Assembly (NCBI RefSeq): GCF_014529535.1
Contig: NW_023503313.1
Location: 434,001 to 498,000 of the forward strand
DNA length: 64,000 nt
Origin: Bradysia coprophila
Lineage: Eukaryota; Arthropoda; Insecta; Diptera; Sciaridae
Direction of reading: 5' to 3'
The notes below the pieces were generated by a model, which saw only the letters and a list, made by a program, of their open reading frames with translations, did not search any database and was not told the origin of the DNA. Shown in pieces: positions 21,901-32,390 of this stretch; the first letter of the stretch is position 1; every line of letters starts with the position of its first letter. Position numbers and translations under genes: made by a program.

Positions 21901-24900
21901 GCTTTCATTCAATTCTTATGTTCGATGAAATGCGACTGGCTGCCAATATTGAATGTTTTAGCGAGTTGTGAAGAGACTACTTTCGGAACGAACGCATCTA
22001 ATATACTGAACGCTGTTGTAGGTGTCATTTATTTGATTGTTAATCGGAAAGATTTAATGGAAAAAAAATTTCAGTGCAAGTCAGAACGTTTGAATGATGC
22101 GGTAGTTGATTTTCTGATCAATCATTTGGACAAGTTTGTGAACGCAGACCAGCGATTGTTCACCAAATTATTGAATGACCCAGAACACTTTGATCAATTA
22201 ATCGGTCGAATTGACTTCTTAATAGGGCAACAGTTGTCGCAGGTGATAAAAGAAAATTAATTTTGTTCGCAGCTTTGAAGCTAAATTTTCTTCCGGTTTC
22301 AGGAAACACAACAATCAATTTACTTGTTGCTGTCCACCTGTGACGTCCTGGAAAATTATCCGAAATGTATAGAGACAACCCTGAAATGTGTCTCCGTTTT
22401 CGAGTTTACCAATCTTAGGGTTCAAACCGAAGAAATTATTTTTGAGCGACTATCATCCCTGTTGGACCTAGATACAACGATCACGAACGTTCTGCCAAAA
22501 ACCGCATTTTTATCGCTATGCGAATTTTGCCGAAACGAGGAAGTCCATTACAGGTAACTTTATGATGAACGAAGTGGATCGAATTTACCGATTTCGTCTT
22601 CATTATTTAGCCTCAAAGATGTCGTCAACAGTCTGCGGCATTTTTATGATGTAGCAACAGAATGCTACGAAGATGAAGTCCTTCGGGCAGATACTATGGC
22701 TACGGTTGACGGATCTTGGCTAATTGAACAGGTAAATTATGTCCACAATCTTTATGTTCCGTCGTCAGGACAGTTCATTTGTTTTCAGATTAATTACAAG
22801 TCCTTCAACACTCACAAGGACAGTAAAGCCCTAGCCGAGCTACTGTTCGAAATAACATCCGAAAAGCAGTTGTCGTACATTCTCCAATCCAATCAATTCA
22901 ACATTCGTCACCTGCACAAATTTATAGATTTTTCCTTCGAACACATGGCGAACACATTCAAACACGATTGCATGCAGTTCAATCCACACTTGAACTATCT
23001 GAAAATTCCGCTGTTACTGAAGCACTCAATGGTCTGTCTAATGGAACGCATTCAGGCGTTGTGCAATTCAATTTCACCAGATTGTCGTGACAACAATGTC
23101 GATAGATTGATCGACGATAAGGGAAATTATCAGAGCATTGTGAAGGCATTGATTTCGTTTCTGGAACACATTGACATGCTGGAGCACACCTGTTTGGCGT
23201 TCATTGAACTGAAATTGATTGAGAAATATTTCAGGCAAAACATTTTGAAGGAAGAAATGTTTGAGGTGTTGTTGATCTTTGGCACGATTTGCATGTTGTA
23301 TGCAACAAATGTGTTGGAACGGGAGAACATTCAGCGGTTTGACATTGAAATCTCATTGAAATGTGCCGATTTGATATTGAAGCAGAAATTGCTGTGGAAT
23401 GTGATAAATAATTCGGATGGCTTTGCGAAACATTTGGATTTATTCGTCGATGTATTGTACAAGACGATCAATGTGCATTTTGGCAGCACCACGCTGATGA
23501 GTAAATTTGATATCGAAAGTTTGGCAATCAATGAAACGAATGATTGTGATAAAAAAGCTATTTTCCTGGCTAAATTTGTTGAAGTTCGAAGCAAGAACGA
23601 ACAGAATGAATACTTTAAGTTAGAGGTAACCGACGCGCATACACTGAAATGTTCCTGAAAACTGACATTTTTAATTTTTTTTTCCACCGCACACAGGACG
23701 TGATAATCAGCCTTATCGTATCAGTATTGCGTACGAATAAATTTTATGTTTTTGCTATTGCACCTATTGAAGTTCTTCGCTGTGACTTGGATATTAAAAA
23801 GTCCAAGCAAACCGCAGTCCCATCCATTCCCATTGAATATTTGAACGAAGCTGATGTTCTTGAATTGTTTGTGAAACGGTGCGAAACGTCTGCTTTAAAG
23901 TCAGAGGTGGCTGGGAATCTAACTTCTTTTCAAAATCGTTTCAGGATTCAGATCTTCGGTTACACATGCCGTCATCAGTTCGAAGAATTTTTTATGTCGC
24001 TGTTGGTTCTATTTAATACTGAAGTGGAGGTCGAAATTGTCGGTAAGTAAATTGTCGGCTTAATCGTTTTGAATGGGAACACCTTCCAGTGCGCTCGGTT
24101 ATTTTGTGTGATTTTAAAATTTTATTTGTCGAAAATCTGCTTGAAATTACATCTGCAAAACCATAACGCTCGCGAAATCGTCTTGCGTTGCGTTGGGTAA
24201 AATAATAGCCCCGTTTTCATCCCGCAGTTCGTTGAAGTAAGCTCTATCAATTTCCACAAAACCTACCTTTTGTGCAGCTCTTCTCGAAAATGGACTCGTA
24301 TAAATGCTAAATGCCAAACTCATTTTCTTACTTCTCAACAATCGCACAACACGCGCATACATTTCGGAAGCTAGGCCTTTCCCTCTTTGCTTAGAGTCCA
24401 CCACAACCAGAAAATTCCACACAACCGACTCAACGCCATATCTCCCGAACATTCCCAATTTGGAATCGTGCAATGTAGCGTGCAGCGAATTCATTATTTT
24501 CCTGAATGGTGGGATCGTTTCTTCCGTTTTGCTTGCGGCCCGAAAAGCGTCCTCCTTCTTCCAAATGAATTGCAAATTAATTCCTGCAATTTCATCGGTC
24601 TTTTTGTCGATTGCAATCAGGGACAGAGGACATACTTCTTCTGATTCCATTAGTGCGGCAATTCGGACAGCCGAGTAGTCGTCATATGTTTCATCAACTG
24701 GTGCAAGGTCACGCAGTGGATCATGGCCGTGTTCAGCGTAAAATTCTAAAATTTTGGGAATATCAGTCAACTCAACCAATCGTATGTTGAAGTATTTCCA
24801 CTCTCCGACTACGTTTAGTTCCATTTGTAGCAGCAACGAAGTGTGTTAGTAGCAGTCGTTTATCAAAATCAACACTGACCTTTTATACAATCTCGGTATT

Positions 24901-27809
24901 GATTACTGTTTTCATCGGCTTTTTGAGTTGATTAACATTATCAGTACGTGTTATCGCGTATTATCAAATGCACATTGTTGTCGTATTTGTTCGGTCATTT
25001 CTTGGCTCAGCTGTTAGGTTCCGAATTTTAGTAAAAACGGAGCAAAGTTTTCGGAACTCAGGCTACTCTTATTATGACATTGGTTCCATATTTCAAAATG
25101 AAACATGTCAGAAGAACATGAAATTATCAATTGCAATCACTAACATTAAACACCCCCTAAAATCAGAAGTCTTTCATCTCCTCATCTACAAACTATCAAC
25201 GCATCAAGTCGAGTTGATCAATCTATTACTTCGTTTCTATAAAACGTATCCTAAAGTTTTCTACAAAATCTTTTACTTCATTAGCTACAACATACATATC
25301 ACTATGTATAAGAGCACATCCAGATCAAATCGGTTATTTTTATCGTCGTTGTCGACAACAGATGACTAAACTCTCTCAAGTCAACAATTTAACCTCTTTG
25401 ATGATGATTTCAGCTGAAGTGTGTTACAATTTTTAAAAAAATTCTCTAAGTTCTAAGAGATCGAAAAGAAAAGTGTTCGTCAAATATAGCTACTGAGGAT
25501 GCGTATCTTGGGATGATTATAACATCACTGTTCCTCGAATTTCAGATAGCTCCGAACAATATCAAATCCGGAACATGTGTATGCTTGCGATAACTGAGCT
25601 TTTGCTATCATTGAAAGTTACGACAAACCTTGGCAGCACAAAAAACTCATTTCATCATTTACCCAGAGGAAGTCCTTTGAAACTAGACTCAATAAGGTAA
25701 CGATAACCATAGCATCCGATGTAAATGGAAAATAAATTCTGTTTCTGTCTGTTTCATAGTCGAAAAAAGTTGCACAAACTTCTGTTGAAATTGCCCGATT
25801 CGAATGTTTTTTATCTACCGAATGGCGAGCAAATAGGATTTCGGTCAGATGACAACATCACCAGAACTAGCAGTTTCTCGAAAGGTCAACTTGACCTAAA
25901 CTGTGTGTGGCAAGTCGTCGAAGAAATGGACGAGAAGAAGATAAACCTGAGCTTGAGAAATTCACTGTATCTCATTGAATCATCGGAAATTGATTTGAAG
26001 AGCAGCCTCCAACTTATATTCGATGTTTTTGGTCAATTGATTGAGGTAAGCTTTCTTCCACCTGTGACATCTGCCAGTCCTTCAGTTCGTTTTGTCGTTC
26101 AGATAAACTATTCGCTGATCTTGCCACATTTATTGAAATTGAGCGAGATATGCGCAAATCGTGAGCAGTACCGGTGGATTAAGAATATTTCGTTAAGAAT
26201 TCAAGAAGCTGTGCCCATGACGAATGTCATTGCACATCAGGTAAGAATAAGATCCTCAAATAATTAACCAGCTCGAATCTAACCGAAAATGACTTCTCAA
26301 CAATTGCAGAGCATAATTTACTGCCTATGCAAATCGTCTGCAATTTTGATTCCATCATTGAGTGAACTACAAACATTATGCTCTCTGGTTCATACCTACT
26401 TGAAAAGTCCGTATCTCTCCATCCGGAACGCTACGTTAAAGGGTTTATTGTGTCTGCTGGAGAGTTGCGTCAAGACGAACACAACGATTGGTGGCCTAGG
26501 CGAGGAGCTTTCATTGATTAGGAATGTCGTTATTTATTACACAAACAACAATGGAATTGTGGAGGAAAGGTAAGTTGATTTCTCAGCCGGTTTTCTATTA
26601 GAGTGAAAGTAAAATAAAAATTGTTTTCAGTAAATTGACATTTAGTGATGAGCATACCAAGCTGGTGTGGGCTTTAAATCTTTACCTCATCGAAACGACA
26701 TCGAAATTTGTGAACGATGTTAACGTTTTGTCGAATACTGTCATCTCGGCAAACAATGTCTTGAAGCGGACTAACAACATCGATCAATATCTTTCCATAT
26801 TGCATGTAAGTACGACCTACGACGAGAATAACAAATTTTGAATGTCAGTTGTTCGAGAATGTTGTAGACCTTCTTTACCGTTGTTACGCCAATTAGAATT
26901 CACTTTTTATAATTTGATTGATTACAGGGTCTACAACGATTAATAGTTTGCAACGTCGATGACTGCGACTTCCGTGACAAAATCGAGCAAATTGCTTTGC
27001 ATCTCTTCAAGTCGGGGAATGAAGCATACTCAATTCCAGCGTTGAAGCTACTTATAACGTGCTTGTATATCAGTAAGTGAACATTTAACCCTTTTTTCGC
27101 GAGAGGAAATTATCATTTTTTCTAACACAAAAATAGGTTCCAATGATCAACTGAAAAACACGGAAAATTCAAATGGCATCGTTCAGGACGAACCGGAAGT
27201 TATATTACAATCAACCGAACGCATTGATATACTGTTTCAACGGATCAAATTTACCACACCTTGTACGGGTGAAATATTCGGAAACGTTTTGTGCCAAATG
27301 ATTCGTGACCTGGTGCCGCCAAATGAAATTTTAACAAAAGTCATCAAGGAGTTCCTGTCATTAACCCAGCCACAATGTGAAGTCATCGCAAAAATACTGT
27401 TTCATGTAAGATAATCTCGATGAGGCTAAAATCGGAACGAAAATTGATGGATTTGCTTGTTTCGTTAATTTTTTTTTTGAAGGTTTTCCGTTCGGCAATC
27501 GACTCAGATTCACTTACATTACTGCAAGATTGGCTCATCTGTTCGTTTCCAAATTTTCTAATGTTTCCCGTCAACAGAGCCGTGTGGTGCTTGAGTGTGA
27601 TATTCGTATCGGCGTCGATTAATCAACATTTAGTTAAGATATTTCCGGAAATATTGGACAATTTCAATATTTTGAACGATCGACAGGTAATTTTGTTCAG
27701 ACTGTTTACAAAGGATTTCTACAGTAATTTGAGCGCCGACCAAAGGTTGAATTTTAAGAAAGTATTGGCCGAATGCAATTATGACATAATTAGAACATCA
27801 TTGAATTGA
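15937..27809 (+). CDS. htt: huntingtin (HEAT-repeat scaffold), complete, without polyglutamine
   Basis: Twenty-six exons join in phase to 2818 residues. Exon ends: 15937-16004, 16106-16580, 16640-16769, 17050-17640, 17709-18748, 18806-19126, 19194-19662, 19731-19984, 20045-20452, 20524-20681, 20803-21076, 21147-21380, 21445-21644, 21714-22242, 22303-22553, 22611-22731, 22789-23625, 23697-24042, 25546-25696, 25760-26045, 26103-26240, 26310-26569, 26631-26805, 26928-27072, 27137-27405, 27483-27809. Huntingtin is a large alpha-solenoid scaffold in vesicle transport, spindle orientation and autophagy. The N-terminal MDKINLVSSFQKSIESLKN resembles the vertebrate N17 helix, but no Gln or Pro tract follows. 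YHEIKKNGNERSLR and the C-terminal DWLICSFPNF / WCLSVIFVSASI match conserved huntingtin blocks. A Ser/Thr/acid-rich, probably disordered stretch is encoded across exons 4-5 (to SPQPSPDHQS). Intron 18 (1.5 kb) hosts an antisense acetyltransferase gene. Confidence 0.95.
24147..24824 (-). CDS. GNAT-family N-acetyltransferase nested in a huntingtin intron
   Basis: A single uninterrupted frame of 225 residues starting at the ATG of MELNVVGEW; a longer reading would need a TTG. GNAT enzymes move acetyl from acetyl-CoA to an amine. The acetyl-CoA pyrophosphate loop is visible as VVDSKQRGKGLASEMY (motif A, R-G-K-G-L-A), followed by SIYTSPFSRRAAQKVGF (motif B). The general shape (DYSAVRI, FVAIDKKTDEIAG-like strand) recalls insect arylalkylamine N-acetyltransferases, but the substrate is not assignable. 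It lies wholly inside huntingtin intron 18 on the opposite strand, with its own TATAAAAG upstream (24887-24880) and AATAAA (24126-24121) about 20 nt after the stop. Lack of introns beside intron-rich neighbours would fit retroposition; that is inferred. Confidence 0.88.
   Translation of the reverse strand: MELNVVGEWKYFNIRLVELTDIPKILEFYAEHGHDPLRDLAPVDETYDDYSAVRIAALMESEEVCPLSLIAIDKKTDEIAGINLQFIWKKEDAFRAASKTEETIPPFRKIMNSLHATLHDSKLGMFGRYGVESVVWNFLVVVDSKQRGKGLASEMYARVVRLLRSKKMSLAFSIYTSPFSRRAAQKVGFVEIDRAYFNELRDENGAIILPNATQDDFASVMVLQM
24880..24887 (-). promoter_or_regulatory. TATA box of the nested acetyltransferase
   Basis: TATAAAAG on the minus strand, about 56 bp upstream of the ATG. No clear initiator stands at the usual distance; a TCAGTG follows too closely. 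Confidence 0.45.
24888..25545. other. rest of huntingtin intron 18; no further gene
   Basis: AT-rich. A plus frame at 24968-25369 has no family signature and runs through the acetyltransferase upstream region. The recurring motif GTCGACAACAGATGACTA lies at about 25335-25369. Confidence 0.5.
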
Positions 27810-28256
27810 GGGTACATTTTGTGCAGGTAGTTAGACCTTCTTTTTCTCTTTTTTTTTGTATTGTACACACAAAGTTTGTTAATGAAACGATTCCTTTTCC
27901 TAATATATTTATTACAGAAACTGAATTGACTTTGTTTTTATGACCTCAAAGTCTTTTAATATTATCGTGGGTGCTCGTTGCGTATCAACGCTGAAGTCTG
28001 TTGCTATTTGAATGATGCATCGAGTGTAACTCAAAGGACATGCCATTCATTAAATTAAATCCTTTCTAAAGCTCTAATATTCTCAAGAAATAACGGGCCG
28101 TTGAAATACTTCGTTCGCTCAAAAAGGCTGTGTTTGGACATATACAAACAAGTGACCCAATTTTGACGAGTTGTTAAATTAATTTTGATTCAGCTTTGTC
28201 CGAAGTTTGGCCTTAGGTGTTTTTAATGTGTATTGACGTAAAAGTTCCTACAGCAT
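27810..28256. other. huntingtin 3' flank
   Basis: AT-rich sequence after the stop. No canonical AATAAA close by; AATATA-type variants near 27903 could serve. No other feature seen. Confidence 0.4.
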
Positions 28257-28264
28257 ATGGTAGG

Positions 28265-29205
28265 TAGGGTTGCCATTTTTGAAAATTCGAAAAGAGGACA
28301 TTTTGTACGAGAAAAGAGGACAAAAAGAGGACGCCTTTTAATTCGAAAAAGAGGACGAAAAGAGGACAAATATAGAGTCTTAGCTCTTTTATTATTCTAT
28401 GTGGACCAATAGATATTCAAATAATTAGTGAGAAAAGTTAAAATTAAAATTTCATTTGGTTTGAGGCGAATCCGAGGTTTCAGTACCTACCATTTGTAAA
28501 CATGACCTTTTTTTCCTTTTTTTATAAAAATCTTCATATTCTTCCTTATTTTCCAGAAAAGTGATTCTTTTATGTTTTTTGCTAACTTTACTTGGAGTTC
28601 TTGAACTGTAAGCTACAAACATGCACTTATCTCAGAAGAAATTCATAAGTTTTTTTCGATACTCCATTTTTGTTTCGAAGTAAAAATCTAAAAAATAAGA
28701 AACGTGTTTCTTAATAATTTACAAATCTAGGCCTGTTCAGGCACATTTTCTGAAATCTGACTGTTTCTGACCATTGTAGGAAAATTTTCTAAAACCTTTC
28801 CGTTTCTCACGAATTTCCTACAATCTGCCTATTTCACACCAATTTAGTTGTATTTTTAAATTGCTGCTAGAATATGACTCGATTTCAACTTAATTTCGTT
28901 TTTTTAATACTCCTGGTTTACTCCTTATTTTATGCATATAAAAACATAAAAATTCCCAATCATAATGCTAAAGCTTCCTTAATTCCTAAATATGGAGTCG
29001 AATTTTTGACTGCGAGGACTAGTCAACTATATCATTCGAATGCTGTAGAAGCCATGTAGCTTTAGAAATACCTGCGCAAGCGAAATTTTTTCCGTAAAAT
29101 TTGACCACATCTGTTAATTTTGCTAAAATTTAACAATATTTTAGAAAAAAGAGGACGTTGTGTGAAAAAAGTGAAAGTGAAAAAAGAGGACGAATGGCAA
29201 CCCTA
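28265..29205. mobile_element. non-autonomous hAT-type transposon (941 bp)
   Basis: Perfect 13 bp inverted ends TAGGGTTGCCATT, with flanking 8 bp copies ATGGTAGG (28257-28264) and ATGGTAGA (29206-29213), 7 of 8 identical. Subterminal repeats of AAAAGAGGAC occur five times in the first 115 bp and, facing the same way, twice near the right end. Ends and duplication size fit the hAT superfamily. No transposase is recognisable inside; the frame at 28874-29059 is unassigned. It lies downstream of huntingtin. Confidence 0.9.
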
Positions 29206-29213
29206 ATGGTAGA

Positions 29214-30177
29214 TATCTACTTACCTGTTTTAGGTTTGCTTTTTGAATAAGATTAGTCAGTAAAAAAAATCGGTTACTGACACAACTTCATCACGCCTTG
29301 ACAGGTTTTTAGATCATGGTTCAAAATATCCACAGCAACATAACCCTCGCGATTTTCATACAAATGTTGATGAGGTTATGTCTCTATGGGTCAAATTTGT
29401 CAGTAATTTCTCACTCGTATTGGCCTTGGAACAAGCCTATATCAAGTCCAGTTTAAGAGAGTTCTTACTAAAGAACACGACGTAAAGACTACTTAAAAAG
29501 AAAATATTAAAATAGCTTACAATGTTACTACTTCGCCCTCTGACAAAGCCTTGGAAAATTATTTTCGAAAATTTACCATAATTTGCCAAAAAAAAAAATT
29601 AAGACCAGGTGAAGGTGTTTACTATCGCACAATGTTTAAATTGCGATGTAAGCACCTCCACCTGGATTTAAGCCAATTTCACACAAAATGTAGCCACGCC
29701 CCTCCTCAACAAAAAAGAAGTTTTTCCGAAATGCACCCAAAAACTGAGAACGCACATCGATTCAGGGACCTATTGGGAGCTCAAAACAGCATTCAGTAAA
29801 ATCGGACCAGTTCCTTCCCTATACAAAATTTTTCATTTCTTCTTTGTGAGAATTAGTTGAATCCGACGTGCGAGAAGTACGAACTTTGTTTTTGGCGAAT
29901 CAAACCAGTAAATTTGGTGAAATTGCTTTACGGCTCAAATCGTCCAACATTCTCTGGTTTTGTACTCTTTGACCTAATGTAGTTTTTGTGCAATTCCTTG
30001 CCAATTCTTTTTAAAGTTTCTGCTAAACCAGTTAGAGTTCTCTGCTCACCAAAAAAAGAAACAGTAGAATTTCGGAAAAAGAAAATATGCACAACGCATC
30101 ATTGAGACTCGAGCTTATTTTTGGAAATTATAATTACGAAAAAATTCCGAAAAACTGCTACAATTGCTAAAAGTTTC
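29214..30177. other. intergenic, no gene; one 61 nt hairpin
   Basis: No recognisable coding sequence. The near-perfect hairpin at 29605-29665 is listed separately. Confidence 0.4.
29605..29665. other. compact 61 nt hairpin
   Basis: The 5' arm CCAGGTGAAGGTGTTTAC plus TATCGCA pairs with the 3' arm TGCGATGTAAGCACC plus TCCACCTGG, with two substitutions and one bulge over about 24 bp, around a 12 nt AT-rich loop. The shape resembles a pre-miRNA or a tiny MITE remnant. No known miRNA seed was recognised. Confidence 0.35.
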
Positions 30178-30425
30178 TCATATGCAGAATGAGCACCAGC
30201 TGAATATCACCAGCTGGTGTACAAACAAAAACACTTTGTATTGTATACAATTCAAAGACAACCTACACACAGTGCATTTCTACGTTAACGTCATCTACGC
30301 GCACATAACACGTATGAATGAAGTAAACACATTGTTAAGAATGTGTTTTGATTGTTTATCATACAATAAGTGTATGTTAGCAGATCCAGCTGGTGATATT
30401 CAGCTGGTGCTCATTCTGCATATGA
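30178..30425. mobile_element. 248 bp element with perfect 40 bp terminal inverted repeats
   Basis: Arms 30178-30217 and 30386-30425 are identical inverted copies (40 of 40), starting TCATATGCAGAATGAGCACC and each holding an inner CCAGCTG...CAGCTGG palindrome. The interior continues with weaker inverted symmetry. TA next to the GCAGAATGAG sequence could be a TA target duplication. The perfect arms suggest recent mobility or recent conversion. No coding capacity. Confidence 0.85.
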
Positions 30426-30492
30426 AAAATATTTACAGGCTCTAAGAAGTTCCAAAAAACTTTATTAATTTTTTTAAATTCTTCCAGACTTA

Positions 30493-30713
30493 CAGTCAGA
30501 GGCAGCGAAATTTCAGCACGAATTTGCTTCAGCTGTTTTTAAGCTGATCCACACAAACAATCTAAACTGTTTATACGTCGTTATACGGTTTTACGCGCGT
30601 GCGTATAGCAGCTTCAACCGTATGAACAAGTATATACAGTTTTGATCGTGTGTGTGGATCAGCTGAAAAACAGCTGAAGCTAATTTATGGTGAAATTTTA
30701 CTGCCTCTGACTG
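30493..30713. mobile_element. MITE (221 bp), best-preserved copy of the CAGTCAGAGGCA family
   Basis: Both ends read CAGTCAGAGGCAG inward and are flanked by TA (30491-30492, 30714-30715), the Tc1/mariner-type target duplication. Inward the arms continue to GAATTTGCTTCAGCTG / AAATTAGCTTCAGCTG. The middle is shared with the 12058 copy. Transposase is absent and must be supplied from elsewhere. Confidence 0.88.
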
Positions 30714-30964
30714 TATTTGAAGTTTTCCGATTTTTTTCTTTTAATTCATATTTTCAAAGTGAACACTTAACGAATCATCAATGGAGCTTCAAAAAAGAAA
30801 AAAAGATAAAAATTATGAGGGAGCTCTCCGCTTCATCTTTAACCAATTGAGTAAAATATTTCAAAAACTCTTTTGTATAATCGAATGTATTCATGTAAAT
30901 CAGTTCGACCGAACACTAATGGTTCACACCATTAATCGAAATAACCGCAATCACCGTTAATCAC

Positions 30965-31390
30965 TTAGATAGCTGATGGCGTGTAATTTTTGCAATTTAA
31001 TTTCTTCGCTTCTGCAATCATTTCGCAGCATGTCATAGAAGTCCAGTTTTGAAGAAGTCCACACGAGTACACATGGAACGTTTCCTCATCTACTGGATTT
31101 GTGGCAATAAAGTAGGTGTTTCCTTCTTCTAAATATACGCCACAAGCGGCTGAATTGTCATTTGTCTTCAAAACGGTAGCCGATACAGGAGCACCACGGA
31201 ATTGTTGCACAATTTCAATCGGATAGCAAATTTCCATTTCTCCGCAATAGTATGATGGGCCCACAACTTTGAATGTACCACCGAAGGTAGCTTCACAATA
31301 GCTCTCCAATCCTGGAATTCCCGCACACGAGCATGCATCGGAAAAACTGATGTAAGAAATAGCGAAAAGCAAAATCAAACCGAACTTCAT
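30965..31390 (-). CDS. one-domain TIMP-like (netrin-fold) secreted inhibitor
   Basis: A single-exon frame of 141 residues. The start MKFGLILLF is preferred over an in-frame ATG at 31444 because the latter overlaps the TATA box and would bury the signal peptide. Signal peptide MKFGLILLFAISYISFSDA is followed by mature CSCAGIPGLESYC; the C1, C3, C13 spacing is exactly that of tissue inhibitors of metalloproteinases, whose free N-terminal Cys chelates the protease zinc. Further cysteines (YYCG, EICYP, AACG, YSCGLLQNW, TCC, LNC) fit one NTR domain. Typical TIMPs are about 200 residues with a second C-terminal domain; that domain is missing, and the frame ends cleanly. It could be a minimal metalloprotease inhibitor or an NTR protein with another role. 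Ten mature cysteines are present. Confidence 0.8.
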   Translation of the reverse strand: MKFGLILLFAISYISFSDACSCAGIPGLESYCEATFGGTFKVVGPSYYCGEMEICYPIEIVQQFRGAPVSATVLKTNDNSAACGVYLEEGNTYFIATNPVDEETFHVYSCGLLQNWTSMTCCEMIAEAKKLNCKNYTPSAI

Positions 31391-31422
31391 CTTTAGGCTG
31401 TGAGGAGAAACTGAACTGTGAA

Positions 31423-31451
31423 TGAAGTGAAGAGACGATTCCATTTTTATA
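31423..31451 (-). promoter_or_regulatory. core promoter of the TIMP-like gene
   Basis: TATAAAA begins at 31451 and an initiator TCATTC (consensus TCAKTY) has its A at 31423, 28 bp downstream, matching canonical insect spacing. This gives a 5' UTR of about 33 nt before the ATG at 31390. Confidence 0.6.
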
Positions 31452-32390
31452 TCATTCGCAAAAAATATTTGTTTAGCTGGTTCTCAATTTTTTTAAAATT
31501 AATTTTTCTTCGTTGAACAAAGTTGAACAATGAGGTTAATGAGACGAAGCTTCACGAATTTTTCTTACGAGTACAATGTCCTCATTGATCGAAAACGTAA
31601 CGGTCAAAGGGTTTAACCAAAAGATGTAAAGCTGTAGTGTGTTTCTTGCAAAATATTTTTTTTTACATTTACCCCCTGTCGCTAGTCGCCACGAAGTTTC
31701 AAACAAAAATAATTTATTTGGCTTCATTAATTGCAAAACAAAATTTCCGATAAAAACACATGCTCAAATACTGCCACTGGCACACTTGTACTAATAATGT
31801 CTCGCAACATGTTATGGACTTTTTAACCAATTCTATGTTTAAATATTTACTTCCCGAAAGAAAAACACCCGTGTTCAAACACATCTATTGGCGTCACCTC
31901 ATTTTTGGAAGAAATAAAGTTAAAAAGTTACATTCGGGTCTTGTTACCAGGCCTTTCCTTTTTACTTGAAAATTGTTAATAAATGTTTTCCCCGTCGAAC
32001 GTTGAAAAAATGCATATTCTTTGCTCAACTGTATGGAAGAACAGCCAAATTTTGTCAAAATATTACGACTACAGTTATAGCTTTATTTGAATCATCAGCA
32101 ACTATGAGAACAAAAAAAGAAACGAAAGAAGCAGCTGACATTGCAGGAGATGATGTTTTGATTGACGTTTTTTTTAAATTATATTGCAAAATGTCCACGA
32201 TTTTGTCTCAAACAGTTTAAGTTTTCAAAATTACTTCAGGAAATTGCTGACCGATTTTTATGATTGAAATAGTAATAGCATGTCAAGGGGTCGTAAAAAC
32301 TGGAAAAACTGAAAGATATTTATTTTAAATGCGACAAAAACAATTATGGCGCAGCCGGTAAAACATCGATCTTTTCTCAAAAATTAAAAA
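31452..32390. other. intergenic, no gene seen
   Basis: AT-rich. Frames at 31536-31736, 31760-31969 and 31966-32220 show no family signal. The lower end is the 3' flank of the retroelement fragment. Confidence 0.4.

Noticed and set aside
24968-25369. 133-codon plus frame inside huntingtin intron 18
   Set aside because: Not in phase with flanking exons, low-complexity composition, and it begins in the upstream region of the nested acetyltransferase.
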